A stretch of 33,948 nt of DNA. Source: Chloroflexota bacterium (GTDB lineage Bacteria > Chloroflexota > Dehalococcoidia > UBA2979). Both the position numbers and the translations under genes were made by a program. The notes beneath the pieces are model-generated. The model was not told the origin of the DNA. It saw only the letters and a program-made list of their open reading frames with translations, and did no database searches. How positions within the stretch are numbered: the first letter of the stretch is position 1; each line of letters starts with the position of its first letter. Positions 1-7,804 of the stretch are shown piece by piece. Location of the stretch: contig CANIRU010000012.1 of assembly GCA_947470025.1 (NCBI GenBank), positions 1-33,948 on the forward strand, read 5' to 3'.

Positions 1-114
1 AACCAGGGCGTCCGCGTCGAGGTCGTCGCGTTCGCCGGGAGTACCTCGCTCGAGATGAAGGCGCTCGCTGACCACTACCTCGAGCTCGGCCAGGTGGTGG
101 ACCGCATCACCTAG
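1..114 (+). CDS. C-terminal end of a NYN-domain (LabA/DUF88-like) protein, partial
   Basis: An open frame enters from the left edge and stops with TAG at 112-114, giving the last 37 residues of a protein. The visible tail (GVRVEVVAFAGSTSLEMKAL, then ALADHYLELGQVVDRI) resembles the end of NYN/LabA-type proteins. In that family the final strand is followed by a Ser-x2-Leu helix and an Ala-Asp-x-Tyr/Phe-x2-Leu segment. Family members are PIN-like, metal-dependent putative RNases. The catalytic aspartates lie outside the window, so activity cannot be judged. The gene converges with the minus-strand operon to its right and is followed at once by a strong hairpin terminator. Confidence 0.6.
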   Translation, partial: NQGVRVEVVAFAGSTSLEMKALADHYLELGQVVDRIT

Positions 115-139
115 CCGCTGCCGACTGTTCGCAGAGGGT

Positions 140-173
140 AAGAGGCCGCGCCGCAAGACGCGGCCTCTTTGTT
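140..173 (+). terminator. Rho-independent terminator after the NYN gene
   Basis: A perfect 10-base stem, AGAGGCCGCG (141-150) with CGCGGCCTCT (159-168), closes an 8-base loop and is followed by TTGTTGTT on the plus strand. It lies 26 bases after the NYN stop codon. The minus-strand gene at 175-501 stops right beside it, so it may also act on convergent transcription, though its minus-strand tail is less T-rich. Confidence 0.85.
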
Positions 174-174
174 G

Positions 175-501
175 TTAGTGCGAGCCGTTGCGCGGTGGCG
201 CGGAAGACCGATCGTCCGGCGTGGCATTCGAGGGCGGCGTATCTGGTTCGTCGAACCAGGCGGGGCGCACGGGGTTGCCTCGACGCGTGCGCCGGCCACG
301 ATCGCTCGCCCCGGACGCGCCTCCGCTCCCAGCCAGCGCATCGCCGCTCATGATCGCGGCGAGGAATGCGCCGCCACCCAGCCCTCCGCCGACGGCGAAC
401 AGCCAGCCGATGTACCGCGGTTCGGTCTCGACGTAGGTCGCGGTGACGAGCCCGGCGATCAGGCCGACCACAACGCAGACGTGGTAGGAGCGGATGCGCA
501 T
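175..501 (-). CDS. small membrane protein of unknown function
   Basis: This 108-residue protein starts at ATG (499-501) behind a GAGG-type ribosome site. Two hydrophobic segments (about residues 5-22 and 31-50, the second rich in glycine and alanine) look like membrane helices. The C-terminal half is a charged, Arg/Pro/Ser/Gly-rich, probably disordered tail. I recognise no family. It is the last gene of the minus-strand pyrimidine run, 45 bases after pyrK, so it is probably transcribed with it, although the gap breaks the overlap pattern of the upstream genes. A role in pyrimidine metabolism is not implied. Confidence 0.6.
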   Translation of the reverse strand: MRIRSYHVCVVVGLIAGLVTATYVETEPRYIGWLFAVGGGLGGGAFLAAIMSGDALAGSGGASGASDRGRRTRRGNPVRPAWFDEPDTPPSNATPDDRSSAPPRNGSH

Positions 502-546
502 CAGAGTCCTCGTCGCCGCGGATCCAGCGTAGGGCGCGCGGGACGG

Positions 547-1323
547 CTACGCGTAGACGTCGCGCAGATCGAACATCGGGCCGTCGTGGCAGACGAGCTT
601 CACCCCACCCTGTACGGGGAACACCGCGCACGAGTAGCAGATGCCCATGCCGCAGGCCATGCGGCCCTCCCAGAGCCCCTGCACCGGCTTGCGCAGCGCC
701 GAGTCGCGCAGCACGCCGTAGAGCGCCTCGAACATCGGCTCGGGGCCGCAGGTGAACGCCTGGTCGCACCAGGACAGCAGTCGCGCGAACGGCGCGGTCA
801 CGCGCCCCTGCTCACCGAGGCTGCCGTCCTCGGTCGTCACGACGAGCTCCACGGACGGGTGCAGCAGCTCTGCGGGGAAGATCTGCGCGGCGGTGCGCCC
901 GCCGAGGATCATCGTCACTTCGCGGCCCTGCGCGACCAGCTCGTCGGCGAGCCACACGAGGGGTGCCGATCCGATGCCGCCGCCGACCAGAAGCATCCGC
1001 TCCACGCGCTCACGCGGCTCGAAGCCCTGGCCCAGCGGACCGACCATGCGCACCTCGTCGCCGGCGCGGAGGCGCGAGAACCAGTCGGTGCCCCTACCGA
1101 CGACGTCGAAGAGCAGCGCGAACTCCGCGCCGCGGTCGGTCGTTCGCACGCGGTGCACGGAGAGCGCGCGGCCGAGCAGCGGATCCATGCCCGCGCCCGC
1201 GTACGCCATGACGAACTGGCCCGGCGTCGCGCCTACCATGTCCGGCGGCGACACGAACCACAGTAGGTGCGTGTCGCCGTAGAGGCGCACGCTGTCGGTG
1301 ACCTCGGCGTGGAACGACCTCAC
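547..1323 (-). CDS. pyrK: dihydroorotate dehydrogenase electron-transfer subunit (PyrK-like)
   Basis: This 258-residue protein has the ferredoxin-reductase fold of PyrK. It contains a flavin-binding barrel with RALSVHR (about 52-58), a nucleotide-binding GGGIGSAPL (about 114-122), and a C-terminal 2Fe-2S site with cysteines at 224, 229, 232 and 245 in the C-x4-C-x2-C-x12-C spacing usual for the family. PyrK passes electrons from dihydroorotate oxidised by PyrD to NAD+ through FAD and the cluster. The start is GTG (1321-1323) and overlaps the upstream HAD stop in a GTGA. No pyrD lies beside it, which is unusual because pyrK is normally next to pyrD. A different NAD(P)H-flavin oxidoreductase of the same superfamily cannot be excluded, but the cysteine pattern and operon favour PyrK. 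Confidence 0.88.
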   Translation of the reverse strand: MRSFHAEVTDSVRLYGDTHLLWFVSPPDMVGATPGQFVMAYAGAGMDPLLGRALSVHRVRTTDRGAEFALLFDVVGRGTDWFSRLRAGDEVRMVGPLGQGFEPRERVERMLLVGGGIGSAPLVWLADELVAQGREVTMILGGRTAAQIFPAELLHPSVELVVTTEDGSLGEQGRVTAPFARLLSWCDQAFTCGPEPMFEALYGVLRDSALRKPVQGLWEGRMACGMGICYSCAVFPVQGGVKLVCHDGPMFDLRDVYA

Positions 1324-2003
1324 AGTGCACCTCCAGCCGGGGTGACTCCCGTGCCGAGGAGCAGCGGCCCGACTTCCTCGAGCGTGTGGATGATGTGCGT
1401 CGCACCCTCAGCGCGCAGGAACGCGGGGTCGCGGTTCGTGTCGAGCGCGATCACGTAGCCGATGCCCGCGGCGCGCCCGCAGCGCACGTCGAACTCCGTG
1501 TCGCCGACGAACGCGGCGCGCTCCGGCGGCACGCCGAGGACACGCAGCGCATACAGCGCGGCCTGCGGGGAGGGCTTCGCGGCGGCATTCGGCGTGTCGC
1601 GGCCGACAACGACGCCGAAGTGCGCGCCCCAGCCCTCGATCTCCACGACCATGCGCGCACCCTCTTCGACCTTGTTCGTGACGACGCCCAGCGCGATGCC
1701 GGCGGCGGCGAGCTGTTTGAGGAGCGCGGACGCACCATCGTGTTCCGGGGTCTGCTGGATGTAGCCGTGGTGGTAGAGCCGCAGGTACTCCTGGTTGATC
1801 TGCATCGCCTGTTCAGCGGACGCGCCCAGCTCACGCGCGAGCGCGTCCATCGGCGGGCCGATCAGCGGGATAAGCGTCGGCACGTCGATCTCGTGGCCGA
1901 ACGTGCGCAGCGCGGCGACCATCGCCTCCGCGATCGTCTGGTGCGAGTCGACCAGCGTGCCGTCGAGGTCGAAGAGCACCGCGTCGACGGCGCCTGGCGT
2001 CAC
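1320..2003 (-). CDS. HAD-family phosphatase (phosphoglycolate phosphatase-like), first of a tandem pair
   Basis: This 227-residue haloacid-dehalogenase hydrolase has motif I FDLDGTLVDS with nucleophile Asp12 and acid/base Asp14. Motif II is VVTNK, motif III is the lysine in AAKPSP, and motif IV is FVGDTEFD. A helical cap (subtype IA) lies between motifs I and II. Such enzymes hydrolyse small phosphate monoesters; the substrate cannot be read from sequence. It starts at GTG in a GTGA overlap with the upstream HAD gene and overlaps pyrK in the same way. It is clearly paralogous to that upstream gene: both share VTNK, a proline-rich KP segment, AAFVGDTE and an ATHI-x4-EV-x-P-x-LLG ending. Location suggests a phosphatase tied to nucleotide or carbamoyl-phosphate metabolism (inference). 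Confidence 0.88.
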   Translation of the reverse strand: MTPGAVDAVLFDLDGTLVDSHQTIAEAMVAALRTFGHEIDVPTLIPLIGPPMDALARELGASAEQAMQINQEYLRLYHHGYIQQTPEHDGASALLKQLAAAGIALGVVTNKVEEGARMVVEIEGWGAHFGVVVGRDTPNAAAKPSPQAALYALRVLGVPPERAAFVGDTEFDVRCGRAAGIGYVIALDTNRDPAFLRAEGATHIIHTLEEVGPLLLGTGVTPAGGAL

Positions 2004-2671
2004 GAGGTGCTCCCGCTACCACTGGGCACGCCGAGAAGGATCGGGAGCACCTCCGCGAGCGAGTCGACGATGTGCGTCGCGCCGTTCGCACGGAGCGTGG
2101 CGGCGTCGCGCGTGCCCGTCAGGCCGATGATCACCGGGATGCCGGCGTCGCGCGCGCAATTGGTGTCGGACTCGGTGTCACCGACAAACGCCGCGTGCTC
2201 CGGCGTAACGCCGAGGCGACGGAGCGCCTCGATGGCCATGTCCGCGGCCGGCTTCGCGTTGGGGACGCTATCCGCGGAGACCGCGGCTCCGAAGCGATCC
2301 TCCCAGCCGAACTGCGTGAGCTGGATGGCGGTAGAGGCCTCGGTCTTGTTGGTCACCATCGCGAGCGACAGGCCGCGTGCCGTCAGCGCGTCGAGGAGCG
2401 TCTCGGCGCCGAACATCGGGCGGACGTCCGCACGTCGAGGCCCTGCGTGGACCCAGTAGCGCTCGCGCATCCGCTCCGTGCGCTCGGGTGTGAGCGGCTC
2501 ACCGGTCAGCAGCTCGATCATCTCGGGCAGCGGCGGGCCGAAGACCTCGCGCACCTGATCGGTGGTGACGGTGAAGCCCTCGTCGGCGAGGGCGTCGATG
2601 ATGCTCGCCGTGATCATCGGCTCGGAGTCGGCGAGCGTACCGTCGCAGTCGAAGAGCACGGCCTTGATCAC
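2000..2671 (-). CDS. HAD-family phosphatase (phosphoglycolate phosphatase-like), second of a tandem pair
   Basis: This 223-residue subtype IA HAD hydrolase has motif I LFDCDGTLADS (Asp8 nucleophile, Asp10 acid/base). Motif II is MVTNKT, the motif III lysine is in NAKPAAD, and motif IV is FVGDTESD. All catalytic positions are intact. It starts at GTG (2669-2671) in a GTGA overlap with the carB stop and ends in a GTGA overlap with the next HAD gene, so translation is probably coupled along the operon. It is a diverged duplicate of the neighbour at 1320-2003; the caps differ more than the cores, which suggests different substrates. Phosphoglycolate, pyrophosphate or nucleoside monophosphate phosphatase are all possible. 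Confidence 0.88.
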   Translation of the reverse strand: MIKAVLFDCDGTLADSEPMITASIIDALADEGFTVTTDQVREVFGPPLPEMIELLTGEPLTPERTERMRERYWVHAGPRRADVRPMFGAETLLDALTARGLSLAMVTNKTEASTAIQLTQFGWEDRFGAAVSADSVPNAKPAADMAIEALRRLGVTPEHAAFVGDTESDTNCARDAGIPVIIGLTGTRDAATLRANGATHIVDSLAEVLPILLGVPSGSGSTS

Positions 2672-5600
2672 GACGTCACTCCGTCGCGGTACTCGATGAG
2701 CGGCTGGACGCTGTAGTCATCCGGCGCCGCGAGTGCCTCGATCGCCGCGCGCGCGGTGTCGAGGGAGGTGAAGCAGGGGATGCGCATCTCCGTCGCGTTG
2801 CGGCGGATGTGGAAGCCGTCGCGGCGCACTTCGGCGCGACCGCCCTCGATCGTGTTGATCACCGCGCCGACGCTGCCGTCGCGGATCACGTCGACGACGT
2901 TCGGGTGACCCTCGAGGATCTTCGTCACCTCGGTCACCGGAATGCCGAGCGTGCGGATCATCGCCGCGGTGCCTTCGGTCGCGTACAGCGGGCAGCCTGC
3001 CGCGTGCAGCAGGTGGATGAGCGGCGTGGCCTCGTCCTTCGTCTGGCGCGCGAGCGACAGCAGGACGGGTGTGCCGGGACGCACCTCGAGGTCGCTCGCG
3101 ATCATCGCCTTGCGCACGGCGGCGTCGAAGGTGTGGTCGATGCCCATCACCTCACCGGTCGACTTCATCTCAGGGCCGAGGAACGTGTCCACGCCGATCA
3201 GCTTCGCCATCGAGAAGACCGGGGCCTTCACGGCGACCAGGTCGCGCTCCGGCCACAGGCCGCCCTCGTAGCCCTGATCCTTCAGCGACTTGCCGAGCAT
3301 GATGTTCACCGCAAGCTGCACCATCGGCACGCCCGTGACCTTCGAGAGGAAGGGCACCGTCCTCGAGGATCGCGGGTTCACCTCGATCACGAAGACGCCG
3401 GGGCCGTCGGGCTGCGCGCTGGGGGCGATAACGAACTGCACGTTCATCAGCCCGCGCACGCCGAGCGCAAACGCCATGCGCGTCGTGTAGTCGATGATTG
3501 CATCGCGCTGCTCGTCGGTGAGCCGCTGCGGCGGGTACACGGCCATCGAGTCGCCCGAATGCACGCCCGCGCGCTCGATGTGCTCCATGATGCCGGGGAT
3601 GAGCACTGACTCGCCGTCGCAGATCGCGTCCACCTCGAGCTCCGGGCCGTCGAGGTACTTGTCGATCAGCACCGCGCCCGTGCCCTCCGCCAGCGCCGCA
3701 CCGAAGTAGCGCCGCAGCTCGCTCTCATCGTGGACGACCTCCATCGCGCGCCCACCGAGGACGTACGAGGGACGCACGAGCACGGGGTAGCGAATCGCGG
3801 CGGCAGTGGTTACCGCATCCTCGAGCGTCCGCACGCCCGCGCCGGGGGGCTGCGGGATGTCAAGGCTGGACAGGATCGCCTCGAAGCGTCCGCGGTCCTC
3901 GGCAAGGTCGATCGTGTCGGCGGAGGATCCGGCGATCGGGAGTGCGGCGGCGTGCAGCGGGCCGGCCATATTCACGGCGGTCTGTCCGCCGAACTGCACG
4001 ATCGAGGGAGGCGCCTCGCCGCCGCCGGCCTCGTTCTCCAGCAGGTCGCGCACGGACTCCTCGTCCAGCGGTTCGAAGTACAGGCGGTCCGAGGTGTCGA
4101 AGTCCGTCGACGCCGTCTCGGGGTTCGAGTTGGCGAGGATCGACATCACGCCGGCCGCCTGTAGCGCGCGCGCAGCGCGCACGGAGCAGTAGTCGAACTC
4201 GATACCCTGTCCGATGCGGATCGGGCCGGAGCCAACGACCAGCATGCGTTCGCGATCGAGGTTGGGCAGCGCCTCGTTCTCATCCTCGTAGGTCGAGTAG
4301 AAGTAGGGGGTGACCGCGTCGAACTCGGCGGCGCAGGTGTCCACCATCTTGTACGCGGGGCGGATGCCCCATTCGTCGCGTAACGCGCGCACCTGCTCGG
4401 GCAGGCGGTCGGCGAGCGTCGCGATGTCGCGATCCGCGAAACCCAGGCGCTTGGCGGCGCGCAGCAGCGTCGGCGTCAGGTCCTCGCCGAGCAGCCGCCG
4501 CTCCATCGCGATCAGCCGCGCGAAGCGTTCGAGGAACCACGGGTCGACGCCGCACTCGTGCGCGATCTCGAGCGGCGTGCGGCCTCGACGCAGCGAGGCG
4601 ATCAACGCCCAGATGCGCTCGTCCGTCGCGTCGAGGGGTGGGTGCTCGCCCCAGTCGGGGCTCTCCCACAGGATGCTGCGCTGCCCGAACTCGAGCGACC
4701 GGATCGCCTTCTGCATCGCGCCCTCGAAGGTGCGGTCGATCGCCATCACCTCGCCGGTCGCCTTCATCTGCGTGCCGAGGTGGCGGTCGCCCGCCGCGAA
4801 CTTGTCGAAGGGCCAGCGCGGGATCTTGACCACGGTGTAGTCGAGAGCGGGCTCGAACGCGGCCGTCGTGCGCTCGGTGACCGAGTTCTGGATCTCGTGC
4901 AGCGACTTGCCGACCGCGATCTTCGCGGCGACGCGTGCGATCGGGTAGCCGGTCGCCTTCGACGCCAGCGCCGAGGAGCGCGACACGCGCGGGTTGACCT
5001 CGATCACGTGGTACGGCAGGCACGCCGCGTCGTCCGAGCCGTCCCACGCCACCACGTCTGGCCGAGGCGCGAGCGCGAACTGCACGTTGCAGCCACCTTC
5101 GATGCCGAGCGCGCGGATGATCTTGAGCGCGCTGTTGCGCAGCATCTGGTGGTCGCGATCGGAGAGCGTCTGTGACGGCGCGACGACGATGGAGTCACCC
5201 GTGTGGACGCCCATCGGGTCCAGGTTCTCCATGTTGCAGATGATGATGCAGGTGTCGTTCGCGTCCCGCATGACCTCGTACTCCAGCTCCTTCCAGCCCA
5301 GCAGCGACTGCTCAACGAGGATCTGGTGGATCGGCGAGGCGGCGAGGCCGGTGGTCGCGATCGCCTCGAACTCCGCGAAGGTGTGCGCGATGCCGCCGCC
5401 CGTGCCGCCGAGGGTGTACGCCGGGCGAATGACCGCGGGCAGGCCGATCTCGTCGAGGGCGGCCTGTGCGTCCTCGAAGGTCTCGACGATCGCGCTCTTC
5501 GGCGTGGGCTCGCCGATCTCCGTGAGGAGGTCGCGGAACATCTGGCGGTCTTCGGCGAGCTTGATCGTGCGGATCGTCGATCCGAGCATCCGCACGTGGT

Positions 5601-5961
5601 ACTTGTCGAGGATGCCCGCCGCCGCGAGGTCCATTGCGAGGTTGAGGCCGGTCTGGCCGCCGAGGGTCGGCAACAGCGCGTCCGGGCGCTCGCGCGCGAT
5701 GATGCGCTCCACCACGTCCACGGTGAGTGGCTCGATGTAGGTGACGTCGGCAACGCCCTCGTCCGTCATGATCGTGGCCGGGTTCGAGTTGACGAGGATC
5801 GAGCGGATGCCCTCCTCGCGCATCGCCTTGCATGCCTGCGTACCGGCGTAGTCGAACTCAGCAGCCTGGCCGATGACGATCGGCCCGCTGCCGATGATCA
5901 GCACGGAGCGCGGCTTCTCGAACGGCGCTGAAGCAGGACGGCTGGAGGTCTCGGAAGTCAG
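2668..5961 (-). CDS. carB: carbamoyl-phosphate synthase large subunit
   Basis: CarB makes carbamoyl phosphate from bicarbonate, ATP and ammonia supplied by CarA. The protein shows the family's two homologous halves. The first begins SVLIIGSGPIVIGQAAEFDY and the second begins MLVVGSGPIRIGQGIEFDY. Each is followed by an ATP-grasp domain (GGTGGGIA and GGRAMEV loops; EVNPRVSRSS and EVNPRSSRTV metal sites). A C-terminal allosteric MGS-like domain follows (YATEGTAAMIRTLGI). From GTG at 5902-5904 it is 1078 residues, but that begins inside the first beta strand. I prefer CTG at 5959-5961, which overlaps the upstream TGA as CTGA and has a GGGGGG tract 8-9 bases before it. This gives 1097 residues and restores a normal N-terminus. 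The stop is shared with the HAD gene in a GTGA overlap. Confidence 0.96.
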   Translation of the reverse strand: MTSETSSRPASAPFEKPRSVLIIGSGPIVIGQAAEFDYAGTQACKAMREEGIRSILVNSNPATIMTDEGVADVTYIEPLTVDVVERIIARERPDALLPTLGGQTGLNLAMDLAAAGILDKYHVRMLGSTIRTIKLAEDRQMFRDLLTEIGEPTPKSAIVETFEDAQAALDEIGLPAVIRPAYTLGGTGGGIAHTFAEFEAIATTGLAASPIHQILVEQSLLGWKELEYEVMRDANDTCIIICNMENLDPMGVHTGDSIVVAPSQTLSDRDHQMLRNSALKIIRALGIEGGCNVQFALAPRPDVVAWDGSDDAACLPYHVIEVNPRVSRSSALASKATGYPIARVAAKIAVGKSLHEIQNSVTERTTAAFEPALDYTVVKIPRWPFDKFAAGDRHLGTQMKATGEVMAIDRTFEGAMQKAIRSLEFGQRSILWESPDWGEHPPLDATDERIWALIASLRRGRTPLEIAHECGVDPWFLERFARLIAMERRLLGEDLTPTLLRAAKRLGFADRDIATLADRLPEQVRALRDEWGIRPAYKMVDTCAAEFDAVTPYFYSTYEDENEALPNLDRERMLVVGSGPIRIGQGIEFDYCSVRAARALQAAGVMSILANSNPETASTDFDTSDRLYFEPLDEESVRDLLENEAGGGEAPPSIVQFGGQTAVNMAGPLHAAALPIAGSSADTIDLAEDRGRFEAILSSLDIPQPPGAGVRTLEDAVTTAAAIRYPVLVRPSYVLGGRAMEVVHDESELRRYFGAALAEGTGAVLIDKYLDGPELEVDAICDGESVLIPGIMEHIERAGVHSGDSMAVYPPQRLTDEQRDAIIDYTTRMAFALGVRGLMNVQFVIAPSAQPDGPGVFVIEVNPRSSRTVPFLSKVTGVPMVQLAVNIMLGKSLKDQGYEGGLWPERDLVAVKAPVFSMAKLIGVDTFLGPEMKSTGEVMGIDHTFDAAVRKAMIASDLEVRPGTPVLLSLARQTKDEATPLIHLLHAAGCPLYATEGTAAMIRTLGIPVTEVTKILEGHPNVVDVIRDGSVGAVINTIEGGRAEVRRDGFHIRRNATEMRIPCFTSLDTARAAIEALAAPDDYSVQPLIEYRDGVTS

Positions 5962-6650
5962 TTGTGGTACCCCCCGCGGTGCGCATCGCCGAGCATCGGG
6001 ACCTCGGCGACGATATCGATCGATTCGTAGTGGTGCTCCGGCAGCGTTGAGACGCGCGCGAGCATGAGATGCGTCGGCTTGACTTCGCCGAGGTCGACGT
6101 CGCGGTATGCCTCGATCGCCTGCGCGACCGCGCCCTCGCTGGCGTTGCCGTCGAGGTAGGCAAGGTCGATCGTCGCTGCGAAGGTGTCGCCCTCGGGCGT
6201 CATGGCCGGGTCGTCGCTCAGCGCCTCGCGCGCCTTCATCGCACCGATCGCGGCCTGCTTGCGCGCGTCGCGGAACAGCCCCGCATCATCGACACCCAGC
6301 GTCACGCGACCGTCGTCGGTCAGCGCGATGCCGCCGAGGCGCACCGGTCGCGTCTCGAGGCGGCGCAGGCGGGGCGCGGCGCTGACGTAGTACGTCTCCA
6401 CGTGCGACCACATGATGTCCTCCGCGCGGAGGAAGCCGAGGTGCAGCCACGTCGCGTGCAGCCACTCGACAGGGGGCACCTCGACGCCGGGGAGCGCGCG
6501 CAGCGCCTCGAACAGCGGGCCGAGGCGCGCGAAGGCGTCCGGGTAGTCGCGCCCGAACGGGTGCAGGAACTCGACGGCGGCCTTCCAGCCGAACGACCGC
6601 TGTTCCCAGCGCGCCCAGTACCCGGTTTGCTGTGGCAGGGTCATCGCCAC
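5958..6650 (-). CDS. 2H-phosphoesterase-like (2'-5' RNA ligase superfamily) protein between carA and carB
   Basis: This 230-residue protein is not part of known carbamoyl-phosphate synthases. Two segments match the paired motifs of the 2H phosphoesterase fold: WLHATWLHLGF in the N-terminal half (a full H-x-T) and KPTHLMLARVS near the C-terminus. In the second the usual H-x-T is H-x-M, but the flanking P-x-H-x-x-LAR context is family-like. 2H proteins act on RNA 2'-5' bonds, cyclic phosphodiesters or ADP-ribose derivatives; with one catalytic Thr replaced the activity is uncertain. The start is GTG at 6648-6650 (TAGTG overlap with the carA stop), with ATG at 6642-6644 as an alternative. The stop overlaps the likely CTG start of carB. 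It splits the two CPSase subunits, implying co-regulation with pyrimidine synthesis. Function unknown. Confidence 0.72.
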   Translation of the reverse strand: MAMTLPQQTGYWARWEQRSFGWKAAVEFLHPFGRDYPDAFARLGPLFEALRALPGVEVPPVEWLHATWLHLGFLRAEDIMWSHVETYYVSAAPRLRRLETRPVRLGGIALTDDGRVTLGVDDAGLFRDARKQAAIGAMKAREALSDDPAMTPEGDTFAATIDLAYLDGNASEGAVAQAIEAYRDVDLGEVKPTHLMLARVSTLPEHHYESIDIVAEVPMLGDAHRGGYHN

Positions 6651-7804
6651 TACCCGCGCCTCGACGGCTCGCCCGCCCGGATATTCGCGAGGAAACGGTC
6701 GAACAGGAACTCGGTGTCGTTCGGGCCGGGCGAGGCCTCGGAGTGGTACTGGATCGTGAACACTGGCTCCGTCGCGTGGGCGAGCCCCTCGACCGTGCCG
6801 TCGTTGATGTGCAATTGGCTCACGCGCGCGTCGGCGGCGAGGTGGTCGCCATCGACGGCGAAACCGTGATTCTGGGCGGTCATGTACACGCGTCCGGTCA
6901 CCTCGTCACGCACGGGGTGGTTCGCGCCGCGGTGGCCGAACTTCAGCTTGTACGTCGAGGCGCCGAAGACGCGCCCGATCACCTGGTGACCGAGGCAGAT
7001 GCCCATGATCGGCGTCTTTCCAATCAACCCACGGGTCGTAGAAAGCACGTGATCCAACAGCATGGGATCGCCGGGACCCGGCGAGATCAGCACGCCATCC
7101 GGCTTCATCGACAGAATCGTCTCGGCGTCCGTGGTGTGTGGTACTGCCGTGATGTTGCAGCCGCGCTCGCGCAGCAGCCGCATGATGTTGCGCTTCACGC
7201 CGAGGTCGAGGACCACGACGTGCGGCGCGGACGCACCGTCCGGCGATACGCCGAGCGGCGTTCCGAGGTCCTCGAAGTCATAGGCGGTCTTCGTCGACAC
7301 CTCGGTCACGTAGTCGAGCGCAGCGTAGTCGGGCTCGCTGTGCAGCCGCGCCAGTGCCTGCGCGGGCGTCTCGTCGCTCGTGATCGTGCCCATGACCACG
7401 CCGCGCGAGCGCAGGTGTCGCGTGATCGCGCGCGTGTCCACCTCGGCGATCCCGGGGATGCCTCGACGCTCGAGGAACGCCGACAGCGTGTCCGTAGACT
7501 GCCAGTGCGAGGGCAGGTCGGTCATCTCGCGCACGACGAAGCCGCGCACCTGTAGCTCGGCGCTCTCGTCGGAGAAGCTGTTCGTGCCGTAGTTGCCCTG
7601 GAGCGGGTAGGTCATCGTCAGGATCTGGCCGCGGTACGACGGGTCGGTCAGCGCCTCCTGGTACCCCATCATCGAGGTGTTGAAGACGACTTCGCCGGTC
7701 GTGTGTCCGGGCGCGCCGACGCCGACGCCCTCGAAGACGCGGCCATCGGCCAGCACGAGCCATGCGGGCGGGCGCGCGCTTCCTGTCGGATTCTGGGAAC
7801 TCAC
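6650..7804 (-). CDS. carA: carbamoyl-phosphate synthase small (glutaminase) subunit
   Basis: CarA hydrolyses glutamine and channels ammonia to CarB. The 384-residue product has the CPSase small-chain N-terminal domain (LVLADGRVFEGVGVG, then TGEVVFNTSMMGYQEALTDPS) and a class I glutamine amidotransferase domain. Nucleophile Cys270 lies in GICLGHQ, with His354 and Glu356 in YHSEASPGP. I chose GTG at 7802-7804 because it forms a GTGA overlap with the pyrC stop and gives a normal N-terminus; the frame stays open upstream but reads as shadow of pyrC. The stop TAG overlaps the start of the 2H-like gene by one base. Length and motifs are standard for the family. Confidence 0.96.
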   Translation of the reverse strand: MSSQNPTGSARPPAWLVLADGRVFEGVGVGAPGHTTGEVVFNTSMMGYQEALTDPSYRGQILTMTYPLQGNYGTNSFSDESAELQVRGFVVREMTDLPSHWQSTDTLSAFLERRGIPGIAEVDTRAITRHLRSRGVVMGTITSDETPAQALARLHSEPDYAALDYVTEVSTKTAYDFEDLGTPLGVSPDGASAPHVVVLDLGVKRNIMRLLRERGCNITAVPHTTDAETILSMKPDGVLISPGPGDPMLLDHVLSTTRGLIGKTPIMGICLGHQVIGRVFGASTYKLKFGHRGANHPVRDEVTGRVYMTAQNHGFAVDGDHLAADARVSQLHINDGTVEGLAHATEPVFTIQYHSEASPGPNDTEFLFDRFLANIRAGEPSRRG

